From the NCBI RefSeq assembly GCF_013372265.1, contig NZ_CP054051.1, positions 2,194,596 through 2,258,595 on the forward strand: 64,000 bases of DNA, read 5' to 3'. Shown here piece after piece: positions 26,080 to 34,208 of the stretch. The notes below the pieces were generated by a model that was not told where the DNA came from, did not search any database, and worked only from the letters and a program-made list of their open reading frames with translations. Origin of the DNA: Aliarcobacter cibarius (lineage in GTDB: Bacteria; Campylobacterota; Campylobacteria; Campylobacterales; Arcobacteraceae). The stretch's first letter is position 1; every line of letters begins with the position of its first letter. The position numbers and the translations under genes were made by a program.

Positions 26080-27606
26080 TTAGTGACCTCCATTTGGACC
26101 AATTTTTATCTGTTTTGTCATAATTTTTATTTCTGCTATTAATAAAACAGTAAAAAGTATGGCAAAGATAAAAAAGCTAATCATTACATTTGTTGTTGCT
26201 ATTTTTGTAGCTGCAATTCCAACGGGCATTAAGTCTTGAATAGCCCAAGGTTGACGTCCTACTTCAGCAACTACCCATCCAGCTTCACTTGCAATATATC
26301 CTAAAGGAATACTAAAAAGTGCTGATTTTAAAACAATTGGATAGTTTAGAATCTCTTTTTTTGTTAATAAAAATAAAACTAAAGCAAACAGTATTGTAAA
26401 CCAAATTCCAAGTCCAACCATAATATGGAATGAATAAAATGTAATAGAAACAGGAGGAATAACATCTTCTTTATTTTTAATATGTCCATAACCAAAATAT
26501 TTCATATTTTCATCAAGTAAAAATTTTGAATTATTTAATAATGATTCATTTGAAGTTTTTTTAGCCTCTTTATAAGACTCCAAAGCTTCAATGGCAATTT
26601 TACCTTTTTGCATTTTTTCTTCTACACTTAAAATTCCTCTTTCTTCATTTCCATAAACTAAATCTTTTATTCCAGGAACATAAGCATTTATATCATGGAA
26701 ACTTAAAAATGATAAAGCATAAGGAATTGTAAAATCAAATAAAAAAGTATTTTCATCATTTGTTATTGTTTTTTCTGGATTTAATAAACCAAAAGCTACA
26801 ATTCCAACTTTCTCTTCTCCTTCGTATAAACCTTCCATAGCTGCAAGTTTCATAGGTTGTTTAAGAGCAACTTGATGAGCTGATTCATCTCCACTTAAAA
26901 TCAAAAATATTGAAGTTATAAGTCCAAATGTAGCCCCAATAATCATAGATTTTTTAGCAAATAAAATATCTCTTTTTTTCAATAAATACCAAGCACTAAC
27001 TCCTATAACAAAAAGTGAAGCTAAAACATAACCACTTCCAATAGTGTGTAAAAATTTACTAATAGCAACAGGAGAGAGTAACACATCCCAAAAATTATTC
27101 ATCTCATTTCTTACCGTATCTGGATTAAATGTCATTCCAACTGGATATTGCATCCAACCATTTGCAACAAGTATCCATAAAGCAGATAGATTTGAACCAA
27201 TGGCAACTAACCAAGTTGATAATAAGTGAAATCCTTTACTAACTTTTTCCCAACCAAAAAACATTACAGCAAAAAAAGTACTCTCCATAAAAAAGGCTAA
27301 AATTCCCTCAACTGCAAGTGGAGCTCCAAAAATATCTCCAACAAACCAAGAGTAATTTGCCCAGTTTGTACCAAATTCAAACTCCATTATTATTCCAGTT
27401 GCAACTCCTATTGCAAAGTTTATTGCAAATAAACCCATCCAAAATTTTGTAGTTTTTTTCCAAAATTCATCATTTGTTTTTACATAAATAGTTTCCATAA
27501 TAACAACAATGAATCCAAGTCCCAAAGTTAATGGAACAAAAATCCAATGATACATTGCTGTTAGTGCAAACTGAGCTCTGGACCAATCAACTAAATGCTC
27601 TTCCAT
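26080..27606 (-). CDS. cydA: cytochrome bd ubiquinol oxidase subunit I
   Basis: 508 residues, about nine membrane helices. The N-terminal RAQFALTAMYHWIFVPLTLG holds the conserved His haem ligand. The Q-loop region has SGDESAHQVALKQPMKLAAM with the typical QPxKxAAxE(G). Late motifs are FYSFHIMVGLGI and EVGRQPWAIQDLM. The enzyme oxidises quinol and reduces oxygen to water without pumping protons. It lies 11 bp downstream of the DUF4492 gene. Confidence 0.94.
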   Translation of the reverse strand: MEEHLVDWSRAQFALTAMYHWIFVPLTLGLGFIVVIMETIYVKTNDEFWKKTTKFWMGLFAINFAIGVATGIIMEFEFGTNWANYSWFVGDIFGAPLAVEGILAFFMESTFFAVMFFGWEKVSKGFHLLSTWLVAIGSNLSALWILVANGWMQYPVGMTFNPDTVRNEMNNFWDVLLSPVAISKFLHTIGSGYVLASLFVIGVSAWYLLKKRDILFAKKSMIIGATFGLITSIFLILSGDESAHQVALKQPMKLAAMEGLYEGEEKVGIVAFGLLNPEKTITNDENTFLFDFTIPYALSFLSFHDINAYVPGIKDLVYGNEERGILSVEEKMQKGKIAIEALESYKEAKKTSNESLLNNSKFLLDENMKYFGYGHIKNKEDVIPPVSITFYSFHIMVGLGIWFTILFALVLFLLTKKEILNYPIVLKSALFSIPLGYIASEAGWVVAEVGRQPWAIQDLMPVGIAATKIATTNVMISFFIFAILFTVLLIAEIKIMTKQIKIGPNGGH

Positions 27607-27617
27607 TTCTCTTCCTT

Positions 27618-27830
27618 TTAATTTTCTTTTGTTAGATTTTTATATACAAAATCAACTTTCTCTTCATATGTCTTATATTCAGTTTTGATAGATTTATCAT
27701 GGATAAAATAGTTAAGAAAAACTAATATAACTAATAATTTTATTAATATGATTTTCCATAATGTTTTGCCAATAGTCATATTTTTAAAACCATTAAGATA
27801 AAAAGAGTAAATATTTTTAATATTCAACAT
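27618..27830 (-). CDS. DUF4492 small membrane protein
   Basis: 70 residues from the ATG at 27830, which has AAAGGAG in front; an in-frame start seven codons earlier lies inside the operator-like repeat and is less likely. The N-terminus (YSFYLNGFKNMTIGKTLW) and the following membrane helix (IILIKLLVILVFLNYF) match DUF4492, a family known to precede cydA in Campylobacterota and Bacteroidota. Probably a bd-oxidase assembly or accessory factor. Confidence 0.75.
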   Translation of the reverse strand: MLNIKNIYSFYLNGFKNMTIGKTLWKIILIKLLVILVFLNYFIHDKSIKTEYKTYEEKVDFVYKNLTKEN

Positions 27831-27844
27831 AAAATCTCCTTTTG

Positions 27845-27889
27845 TTGACATATGTTCAAAATAATAACACTTTAATGAACATATGTCAA
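27845..27889. promoter_or_regulatory. inverted-repeat operator between the cyd operon and its divergent regulator
   Basis: Arms TTGACATATGTTCA (27845-27858) and its exact complement (27876-27889) are 17 bases apart. Each arm is itself nearly palindromic (GACATATGTTC). The pair fills the space between the two divergent genes, so one regulator could control both. Confidence 0.7.
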
Positions 27890-27934
27890 TAAAAAATCAA
27901 GAAAATTTTGATATTATTTCAAACAAGGATAAAA

Positions 27935-28519
27935 ATGGGTAGAGATAAAAATAAAAGAAATTTAATATATAAACCGGCATTTAAAGATTTTATACCAGAA
28001 AATAAACCATTTACTGGTGTTACTGTGTTGTTAGATGAAGAGATGGAAGCTATTTATTTAATGGATGTTTTAAATTTATATCAAGAAGAAGCAGCTATTA
28101 GTATGGAAGTTTCAAGACCAACTTTTACAAGAATTCTAAAAAATGCTAGACAAAAATTAACAAGAGCTTTAGTTTATGGAAATAAGATTTCTATTCAAGA
28201 TGACAATTTAGGTTATATTGTAGCTTTATGTTCTTCAAGTTTAGAAAATTTTGAATCAATTTTAGCAACTGATAAATATGTATTGATTTATAAAATCCAA
28301 AATAATGAAATTAAATTATTGGATAGTTTTGAGAATGAAGTCTTTTCCAAAAAATTAAAACCTGCTATTGTTTTACCACAAATATTAATGAAATATAAAG
28401 TAAATATATTTTTATCTACAAGAATAGGGGAGGGATTAAAAAATTCACTCTTTGCAAAAGGGATACAAGCTATTGAGAAACAAATTGATAAAAAAGAGGA
28501 TTTGATAAATTTAGTTTAG
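27935..28519 (+). CDS. DUF134 (UPF0251) regulator with C-terminal NifX-like domain
   Basis: About 194 residues from the ATG at 27935, which has AAGGAT upstream; a further in-frame ATG nine codons earlier is less likely. The N-terminal half is DUF134: RNLIYKPAFKDFIPEN, VTVLLDEEMEAIYLMD, then a sigma-like helix-turn-helix (QEEAAISMEVSRPTFTRIL). The C-terminal half (IVALCSSSLENF, VLPQILMKYKVNIFLSTRIG) resembles the Di-Nase cofactor-binding fold. It should bind DNA and sense a metal or cluster. Divergent from the cyd operon, with the inverted repeat between them. Confidence 0.72.
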   Translation: MGRDKNKRNLIYKPAFKDFIPENKPFTGVTVLLDEEMEAIYLMDVLNLYQEEAAISMEVSRPTFTRILKNARQKLTRALVYGNKISIQDDNLGYIVALCSSSLENFESILATDKYVLIYKIQNNEIKLLDSFENEVFSKKLKPAIVLPQILMKYKVNIFLSTRIGEGLKNSLFAKGIQAIEKQIDKKEDLINLV

Positions 28520-28579
28520 TTTTTTAATTCAAAAGAAGTAGAATAACATCTATATAATCATTTTTATCTAATACAAGCT

Positions 28580-28873
28580 CTAAAACATTCTATAAGCTTT
28601 TTCTTCTTTTATCCACTTTATATTTTCAAGTTTTGCATCAGGAATTTCTGACATCAATTCTAAGATTTTATTTTTTATACTATCTATTTCTTCTTTAGTT
28701 TTTAAACTTGTAAAAAAGAAATCTAAATCTTCTGAATGTCTGTAAGCTTGAGGTAGTACAAATCTTTGTAACCCAGTACCACCTGCAAGAAACATTTCAT
28801 TTTCAAGAGGTTTTAATTGTTTTAGTATTCTATCTTGATTTTCAAATACAGCATCCCAGTTATCTCTATGCAT
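28580..28873 (-). pseudogene. truncated AbiEii-like nucleotidyltransferase
   Basis: 97 residues carrying the nucleotidyltransferase motif FLAGGTGLQRFVLPQAYRHSEDLDFFF, here split as FLAGGTGLQRF and RHSEDLDFFF. Full members exceed 200 residues, so the C-terminal half is missing. After the stop, a +1 frame continues with VLELVLDKNDYIDVILLL, which could be the displaced continuation to about 28524. Its start overlaps the upstream helix-turn-helix gene by 8 bp. Likely a decaying toxin gene. Confidence 0.6.
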
Positions 28874-29279
28874 AATTTAATTTACCTAAGATTTGTTTTT
28901 GTAAATTTAATGGTAAATTTTCTTCAATTTTTTTTAAAATCTTTTGATTTTTTTCTTTTATTCCTTTTAAAATATCATCAGTTGTAAAGTTAGTTCCCCA
29001 AAATGCAGCTTTTAACTTATTCTCTTCTATTTTAGTTAAATTATAATTCTGAACTGTTGGTGGTTGTATATTTCTTTTAAATATTTTTTCAGTTTCTTCA
29101 TCAAGTTTTTTTCTATAAATCATATCTTTTAATATAACCATAGCATAAGGAGGAATATACCCTTTTTTTTTCCAACCAACAACAGTGTCATAAGGAATTT
29201 TTGAATAATCAGCAAACTCTTTTTTCTTAAAATCATTCTTTGTTAATAAGGTTTCAAATATTTTATTAGTAATTTCCAT
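28866..29279 (-). CDS. helix-turn-helix partner of an AbiEii-like toxin
   Basis: 137 residues from the ATG at 29279, preceded by AAAGGAG. The N-terminus has a helix-turn-helix (KKEFADYSKIPYDTVVGWKKKG); the C-terminal half is helical and charged. It is followed by the AbiEii-like fragment with an 8-bp overlap, so it is probably the antitoxin or repressor of that pair. Its regulatory target should be its own promoter. Confidence 0.55.
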   Translation of the reverse strand: MEITNKIFETLLTKNDFKKKEFADYSKIPYDTVVGWKKKGYIPPYAMVILKDMIYRKKLDEETEKIFKRNIQPPTVQNYNLTKIEENKLKAAFWGTNFTTDDILKGIKEKNQKILKKIEENLPLNLQKQILGKLNYA

Positions 29280-29378
29280 GAGAACTCCTTTGTTATTTGG
29301 AAGTTTAACATTTTTATAAAAATATGTCAAAATGACAACTATGAATAATTAGTTAATATGTTTTAAAGTTTGTAAAAT

Positions 29379-30131
29379 TTATACAACCCACAATCTATTT
29401 CTATATTGACCCACTAAAAATTCTTTTTCAAATTTATTTATTATTTTATTTAAAGAATCTTCTTCTAATCCCTGAACTTCTAAAGCTGATGTACTTTGAA
29501 CTAAAGAAACCATAAACAAAGCTTTTTCCTTTGCTCTTTGTTTTTCTAACTCTTTTAAAGGTATTACTTCATTTCCTGCAAAATCAAGACCAAGTAAGTT
29601 TGTAATTTTTTCTATGGTACTTAATTTTACATTTTCACCTGCAAAAAATCTATTTACAGTTCTAATTGTAGATATATAGTATAAATAATTTCTATACCCT
29701 AAACTTTTTGATACTTTTAATAATTCAATTTTATCATAAGAGCTCATAACCGTTTCAAAAGTAAATGATTTTTTATACTCTAGTAACTTTTTTCTAATAA
29801 AATCAGCACACACTGAAGCAAAATATGAATTAATATCAATATTTGTAAAAATAAGTCTATTATTTTCATATTTTAGATCTGAAATTTGATCTTGTAAATT
29901 AAAGGATTTTAGAAGTGTAGAATTTTTAAAAAAATCTAAAACTTCTTTTTCTGGAGATTCTATCTCAAAATCATTAAAATCGAAATAACTATATGTTTTT
30001 ATATTTTTTTCAATATCATCAGGGTTAATATAAATACCCAAAAGTTCTTTATTAATTACATCTTTTATTGTACTTTTCCCACTACCATTTGGTCCAGCAA
30101 ACATTCTTAGTCTTGGAATTTCAAAGCTCAT
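29379..30131 (-). CDS. zeta-like ATPase fused to an Xre-type tail
   Basis: 250 residues. Residues 1 to about 152 look like a zeta-toxin-like kinase: FAGPNGSGKSTI (Walker A), YINPDDIEKNI, and FTFETVMSSYDKIELLKVSK. Then, where zeta proteins continue with the R...GG..VP lid, the sequence turns into a helix-turn-helix antitoxin-like end (RTVNRFFAGENVKLSTIEKI, then LLGLDFAGNE). The junction is near LYYISTI. The kinase should lack its lid Arg residues, so activity is doubtful. Its ATG overlaps the stop of the small upstream frame (ATGA). Confidence 0.6.
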   Translation of the reverse strand: MSFEIPRLRMFAGPNGSGKSTIKDVINKELLGIYINPDDIEKNIKTYSYFDFNDFEIESPEKEVLDFFKNSTLLKSFNLQDQISDLKYENNRLIFTNIDINSYFASVCADFIRKKLLEYKKSFTFETVMSSYDKIELLKVSKSLGYRNYLYYISTIRTVNRFFAGENVKLSTIEKITNLLGLDFAGNEVIPLKELEKQRAKEKALFMVSLVQSTSALEVQGLEEDSLNKIINKFEKEFLVGQYRNRLWVV

Positions 30132-30345
30132 ATTTTAAATACTTTTTTATTTATTTTAATTGATGGTTTTATATCTTTTATAAATTTTTTAGTTCCGTCT
30201 GGAAATACTTCATATATTTTGTTTTTTATAACTTTTGTAACACTCAAACCTGAAGCAAGAGTATCTAAATAGGTTTTTCTAGTTGCACTATTAGCAAGTG
30301 TAGGAATATGACTCTCTAAAAAATCAACTCTTTTTGTGTTCTCAT
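30128..30345 (-). pseudogene. small zeta-partner gene with a frameshift near its start
   Basis: AGGAG and an ATG at 30345 are well placed, but that frame stops after nine codons. The neighbouring frame is open for 72 codons (RVDFLESHIPTLANSATRK ... YEVFPDGTKKFIKDIKP) and ends overlapping the zeta-like start. Adding one A to the A5 run (30331-30335 on the complementary strand) would join the two as MRTQKRVDFLESH. It resembles the short proteins found before zeta-like toxins. One-base loss or a sequencing error. Confidence 0.55.
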
Positions 30346-31027
30346 AATATTGCTCCTATATTTTATTTAATCTTTGATTATATCAAAAATAACTATCTTA
30401 AACTGCTAAAAGGGTAAAGTACTGGAGAATTTCAAATAATATTTTCACTTGTTTCACAGTTAGAGATCACTGCACAACAAAATAACGCTAAATTACATTT
30501 TTCCTAGTAGAAATTTTGATTGAATTTTTAATAAATATTTTAGTATTTATTTTAATGTAATCATGATTTATATAAATTACTGAAAATAGGGACTAATTAT
30601 AAATATGCTAAGTATTTAAAATTTAATATATTGAATATTTTATCCCTAAACTCTTTAGTGTCTTTACTATTTTTCATTTTTTCTACTTCTTTCATACTTA
30701 TTATTTTAACTTAGAAGTTTTTAAATTCTAAGTATAAATTATTGTAATCAGATCACATACTAATATCTATAAATATTTAATGTTTGAATGTTTTGCTTTT
30801 TAATGTTAGAATAAAATTTTAATACATAATATTTTGAAAATAAAATAGAATTTTTTGGTATTTTCAAGTTTATTTTTACCAAAATCAACTTTTCAATTTG
30901 TGCTGTATTATAAGGTAGAAAAGTAAGCAATTTTTATCTTGGGTAGAAATAGGGTAGAAAAGTTTTAAAACACCAAACCTTAAAGTCCTAAAAGATCGGT
31001 AAAATCGCGGTTTAAAGGGAATAAGAA
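30346..31027. other. non-coding gap before the tRNA-Arg gene
   Basis: About 680 bp, AT-rich, with no convincing gene. Three copies of GGTAGAAA occur at 30914, 30942 and 30953, close to the tRNA 3' end. This is where an element integrated at the tRNA would have its end, but no repeat of the tRNA 3' end was found elsewhere. Confidence 0.4.
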
Positions 31028-31104
31028 TGGCACGCCTGGTAGGAGTCGAACCCACAACCCACCGGGTCGAAACCGGTTATTCTATCCAGTTGAACTACAG
31101 ACGC
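31028..31104 (-). tRNA. tRNA-Arg (anticodon TCG)
   Basis: 77 bases on the minus strand, ending in encoded GCCA. The acceptor arm pairs GCGTCTG with CAGGCGT (G-T at both wobble positions). The anticodon stem ACCGG/CCGGT encloses the loop TTTCGAC, so the anticodon is TCG, reading CGA. The T-arm contains GGTTCGACTCC. It lies between the TA-rich stretch and the pilus-like cluster, and tRNA-Arg genes are frequent integration sites. Confidence 0.93.
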
Positions 31105-31180
31105 ACCTAAAAATAGAATTGAATTTTAGCTAATAAAGGCTTAAATTTTCTATAACAAGAAACATAAAAAGGGAGAAGTA

Positions 31181-31843
31181 ATGCCATATTTAGTATCATC
31201 AATAATAGCAATTGTAGCAGCTTTAATAATTTTAATGACAAGATATGAAGCAGATGATAGTGCTATAACCGTAGAAGTTGAAAGAGCGAAATCGATGTTT
31301 ATAACAATTGATGGATTTGTTAATACTTATATTCAAAGCGGTGGAGATATGACCATGGGAGATACTATAAATACTGAAACATATAAAAAAATAAATTTTG
31401 CTTCACTATATAAAGATGGAATATTATTTGGAAATATATCAAAAGAGAATATTTTGAAAGTTAATTTAAATGATAGCAAACAATCAAGTGAAGAAACTGA
31501 CAAAAACAAATTTTTTGAATCTCAACTACAATTTCCAAATAGTAACATTATTTGGCAAATAGTTCCAATTGTAATAGGGGATAAATATAAAGATCCTTCT
31601 GGAATCGAAAAAGATATAAGTACTAGTGCCGGTGCTGGTTACAAAATTTTTGTAAATTTTACAAATAATTCAACTTTAAAAAATAAAGATTCTTTTAGTG
31701 AAAATTTTTTTGGTAAAGAAGTTTGTGAAAAAACACTTTTTGGAACTTTTTTATCAGATGGTATAGATTTTGATACTAATTTCAAAATTGTTCAAACTGG
31801 AAATCTAAAAGATAGTAAATTTGTTTGTATAGTGTTTAAATAA
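31181..31843 (+). CDS. pilin-like protein without a clear leader
   Basis: 220 residues starting MPYLVSSIIAIVAALIILMT, one hydrophobic helix almost at the very N-terminus, then a helix (VEVERAKSMFITIDGFVNTY) and a globular part with two Cys near the end (EVCEKT, KFVCIVFK). This is the layout of a type IV pilin after or without leader removal. No Gly-type cleavage site or Glu at +5 is seen. First gene of the long cluster, with a GGGAGAAG ribosome site. It may be a minor pilin or initiator. Confidence 0.55.
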   Translation: MPYLVSSIIAIVAALIILMTRYEADDSAITVEVERAKSMFITIDGFVNTYIQSGGDMTMGDTINTETYKKINFASLYKDGILFGNISKENILKVNLNDSKQSSEETDKNKFFESQLQFPNSNIIWQIVPIVIGDKYKDPSGIEKDISTSAGAGYKIFVNFTNNSTLKNKDSFSENFFGKEVCEKTLFGTFLSDGIDFDTNFKIVQTGNLKDSKFVCIVFK

Positions 31844-31940
31844 AATTTAAGAGTTTTTTAATAGTAAAAAAAATTATTTTATGGTAAAATGATAACATAG
31901 TAGCCTTAAAGGTTATAATTTAAATTTAGAAGGGGTAAAA

Positions 31941-32615
31941 ATGCCACAGTTGATAGCGATGATTATCATTGTTGTTGGAGCTATGATATATATGTTCCAA
32001 ACATTTGGAGGAACTGGAGATAAGATCGAAGGTATTGCGCAAAAAACAAGTATTATTACTGAAATTAATAATATTAAAAATGGAATACAAATAGCTTCAA
32101 GAGGTGGGGAAGTTATTGTTGGTACGACTTTAGAGGATCTTGCGAATGTTGGTTATTTTGCACAACAAATTAATGACCAGTTAACAGACACAAGAAGTAA
32201 TGCTGCAAATGAGAATATCTATAATGCGATTTCATTTGGTGGACAAGTTGTAACTGCTGCAGATAATACAAGTAATATGCAGATTTCATTAGTTACTCCT
32301 ACAGCAGCTAATCCAAACGCTAGACCTGGTATATTTGTAAATTTATCAGAAGGTAACTTAGCAAATAATGCTGGTTTCTTAGAAACACAAATTGCAAACG
32401 ATTTGGCAGCTATTGCTTCTATTGATAGAACTGCAACTACTGCTACAGCAGTTGATTTAGATGTTAATGGAGATGTACCAGTTGCTAATGCTCCTACTAC
32501 AGTGACAAATGCTGCAGGTAATGCAGGTACTGTTGCAGTGGGTACTGCTACTTTGACTGATGGAATGTTTACTATATATTTTAAAGATATTCCTGCTGGT
32601 ATAAACTTAAACTAA
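31941..32615 (+). CDS. likely major pilin-like subunit
   Basis: 224 residues starting MPQLIAMIIIVVGAMIYMFQ, again a helix without a leader, then an amphipathic helix (SIITEINNIKNGIQIASRGG) and an Ala/Thr/Asn-rich globular domain (TTATAVDLDVNGDVPVANAP). The composition is typical of a surface subunit made in bulk. It has its own upstream gap with promoter-like sequence and a strong AAGGGG site, and is followed by two hairpins that would cut readthrough. These facts suggest the abundant subunit, but the call rests on layout, not on family similarity. Confidence 0.55.
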   Translation: MPQLIAMIIIVVGAMIYMFQTFGGTGDKIEGIAQKTSIITEINNIKNGIQIASRGGEVIVGTTLEDLANVGYFAQQINDQLTDTRSNAANENIYNAISFGGQVVTAADNTSNMQISLVTPTAANPNARPGIFVNLSEGNLANNAGFLETQIANDLAAIASIDRTATTATAVDLDVNGDVPVANAPTTVTNAAGNAGTVAVGTATLTDGMFTIYFKDIPAGINLN

Positions 32616-32642
32616 AATATTTAGGTATTTTGCCTAAATATT
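32616..32642 (+). terminator. terminator after the major pilin-like gene
   Basis: AATATTTAGG and CCTAAATATT around a 7-base loop, followed by ATTTTTTATT. It starts right at the stop codon. Likely partial, since genes follow in the same direction. Confidence 0.75.
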
Positions 32643-32671
32643 ATTTTTTATTGCTATTAAATAATAAAAGC

Positions 32672-32706
32672 AAAAACTAAGTTCTATTTTTTAGAATTTA
32701 GTTTTT
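32672..32706 (+). terminator. second hairpin before the downstream pilus genes
   Basis: 15-bp stem (AAAAACTAAGTTCTA against TAGAATTTAGTTTTT, one G-T pair) with a T5 loop, followed by GTTTTAA. Another terminator, or a leader hairpin of the next gene 31 bp on. Confidence 0.6.
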
Positions 32707-32736
32707 GTTTTAATACAAAAGGGAGAAAGTCTTTTA

Positions 32737-33471
32737 ATGCTTGGAAATATATGGATATCATCTGCTTTGGTTGTTGTCACAATATTTTCTACTGGAGCGT
32801 TATGGAAATCTCTTAGTGATATAAAAGAAACTAAACAATTACAAGAACACTACGAAATAATTTCAGAAATTAAAACTCTTTTAGCAAAACAATACAATAA
32901 AAATCCAAAAGATATTACAAGAGATGAGATAATTGTTCATTTACCAAATGGTCAAAACTGGGAAAAAGTTTTATTGCTTGACAGAGATAAAAGTAGTGCT
33001 ATTTCAAATAAATCTTTGATAAATAAAGATGGATATATTGAAATAAGCGAAGATGAAAAATTAAAACTTCTTGCACTAAAAGCAAAATTAAAATATTTAA
33101 CAGATGTTAACTCAATAACTCCTGAAAATGGTAAATATATTTTTGAGATTGGGAAATCTGAAAAAAATGCTGTTGTACAAGATTTAGAAATTCAGAAAAG
33201 TGTAGATAAGGCTATTCATGCTTTGTCACAAGATATATTGTATACATCAACCTCATCAAAATCTTTTGTTTTGAATAGTGTTTTAGAAAATTTCACTCCA
33301 TATGAAAAATTTCATTTTACGTTTTTAAAAGAAAATGAAACCAGCATAAGTGAAGATGTATTAAAAGAAAGACAACAAGCTTATTTTAAACAAAAAATAA
33401 AAGAAAAACTTTATAAAAATGAATCTTCTATTGAAACTAGACTATATAAAGAGTTGGAAAGTCTATTATGA
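32737..33471 (+). CDS. pilin-like membrane-anchored protein
   Basis: 244 residues. A short MLG is followed by one hydrophobic helix (NIWISSALVVVTIFSTGALW), fitting a class III-like leader cut after Gly, then a long helix (ETKQLQEHYEIISEIKTLLA) and KNPKDITRDEIIVHLPNG. The rest is helical, with a Lys/Glu-rich tail. Probably a minor pilin or a bitopic assembly protein. Its stop overlaps the next start by 4 bp (ATGA). Confidence 0.5.
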   Translation: MLGNIWISSALVVVTIFSTGALWKSLSDIKETKQLQEHYEIISEIKTLLAKQYNKNPKDITRDEIIVHLPNGQNWEKVLLLDRDKSSAISNKSLINKDGYIEISEDEKLKLLALKAKLKYLTDVNSITPENGKYIFEIGKSEKNAVVQDLEIQKSVDKAIHALSQDILYTSTSSKSFVLNSVLENFTPYEKFHFTFLKENETSISEDVLKERQQAYFKQKIKEKLYKNESSIETRLYKELESLL

Positions 33472-34208
33472 AGAAGTTATATCTTATTTTCATATTTTTA
33501 TCAAATATTGCTTTTTCTCTAGATTTAACAAATTTTGAAGATAGACAAAAAATTTTGCAAGATATAAAAAGTGTAATCCTAAAGGAAGAATCAATTGCAA
33601 GTGCATATGAAAAATATATATTAGATAACTATGCAATTCCTGACAAAATTGATTCTTTGTATACATCAAATTATTTAGGTCAAAGTGTAGATTTTTTAAG
33701 TGATATTACAGACTTTTCATCAAATTTTAATCCATTTTCAATATCTGAGAATAAAATTTCATATTCTCTAAAACTCAATGACATTCAACTAAAAAGTTTA
33801 TATGAAAGTAATACTTTCAGAAAGAAAACTTATATCAGAGACAATAAACTATATTTTATTTTAGAAGATGGATTTGCAAAACATTTATATGACTTAATTA
33901 AATTAAACAATGGACAAATTATAATTTGTCCAAATTCAATTATTACAGTACCAATAAATTGTAGAGATAATAATCATATTTACATAGGCCTCACAAAGAA
34001 AAGTGATGGTACAAATTTTATTCCAGACAAATACTTAATAATTTATCATATAGATAAATTTAAAACTGGACCAATAATAATTACAAATGATATATTAAAA
34101 TATTCTACAGAAAGTGCATTCAACTCTATACCCAAAGGTGCTCTTCTTTATAATGCAAATGGTGTTAAACATTTAAAAACTGTATCTGGAATAGAGATAT
34201 TAAAATGA
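33468..34208 (+). CDS. exported protein with the shared pilus-cluster N-terminal module, 1
   Basis: 246 residues. A Sec signal (KKLYLIFIFLSNIAFS) is followed by the module found in four proteins of this cluster: DIKSVILKEESIASAYEKYI, then a loop with IP, then NYLG and FNPF. Two Cys near residue 150 (IICPNS, INCRDN) may pair. No known family. ATGA overlaps at both ends show tight translational coupling. Inferred to be a periplasmic or surface partner of the machine. Confidence 0.55.
   Translation: MKKLYLIFIFLSNIAFSLDLTNFEDRQKILQDIKSVILKEESIASAYEKYILDNYAIPDKIDSLYTSNYLGQSVDFLSDITDFSSNFNPFSISENKISYSLKLNDIQLKSLYESNTFRKKTYIRDNKLYFILEDGFAKHLYDLIKLNNGQIIICPNSIITVPINCRDNNHIYIGLTKKSDGTNFIPDKYLIIYHIDKFKTGPIIITNDILKYSTESAFNSIPKGALLYNANGVKHLKTVSGIEILK

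Noticed and set aside
30900-31104. Attachment-site repeat matching the tRNA-Arg 3' end
   Set aside because: No second copy of the tRNA 3' end was found in the window; only short GGTAGAAA repeats are present.
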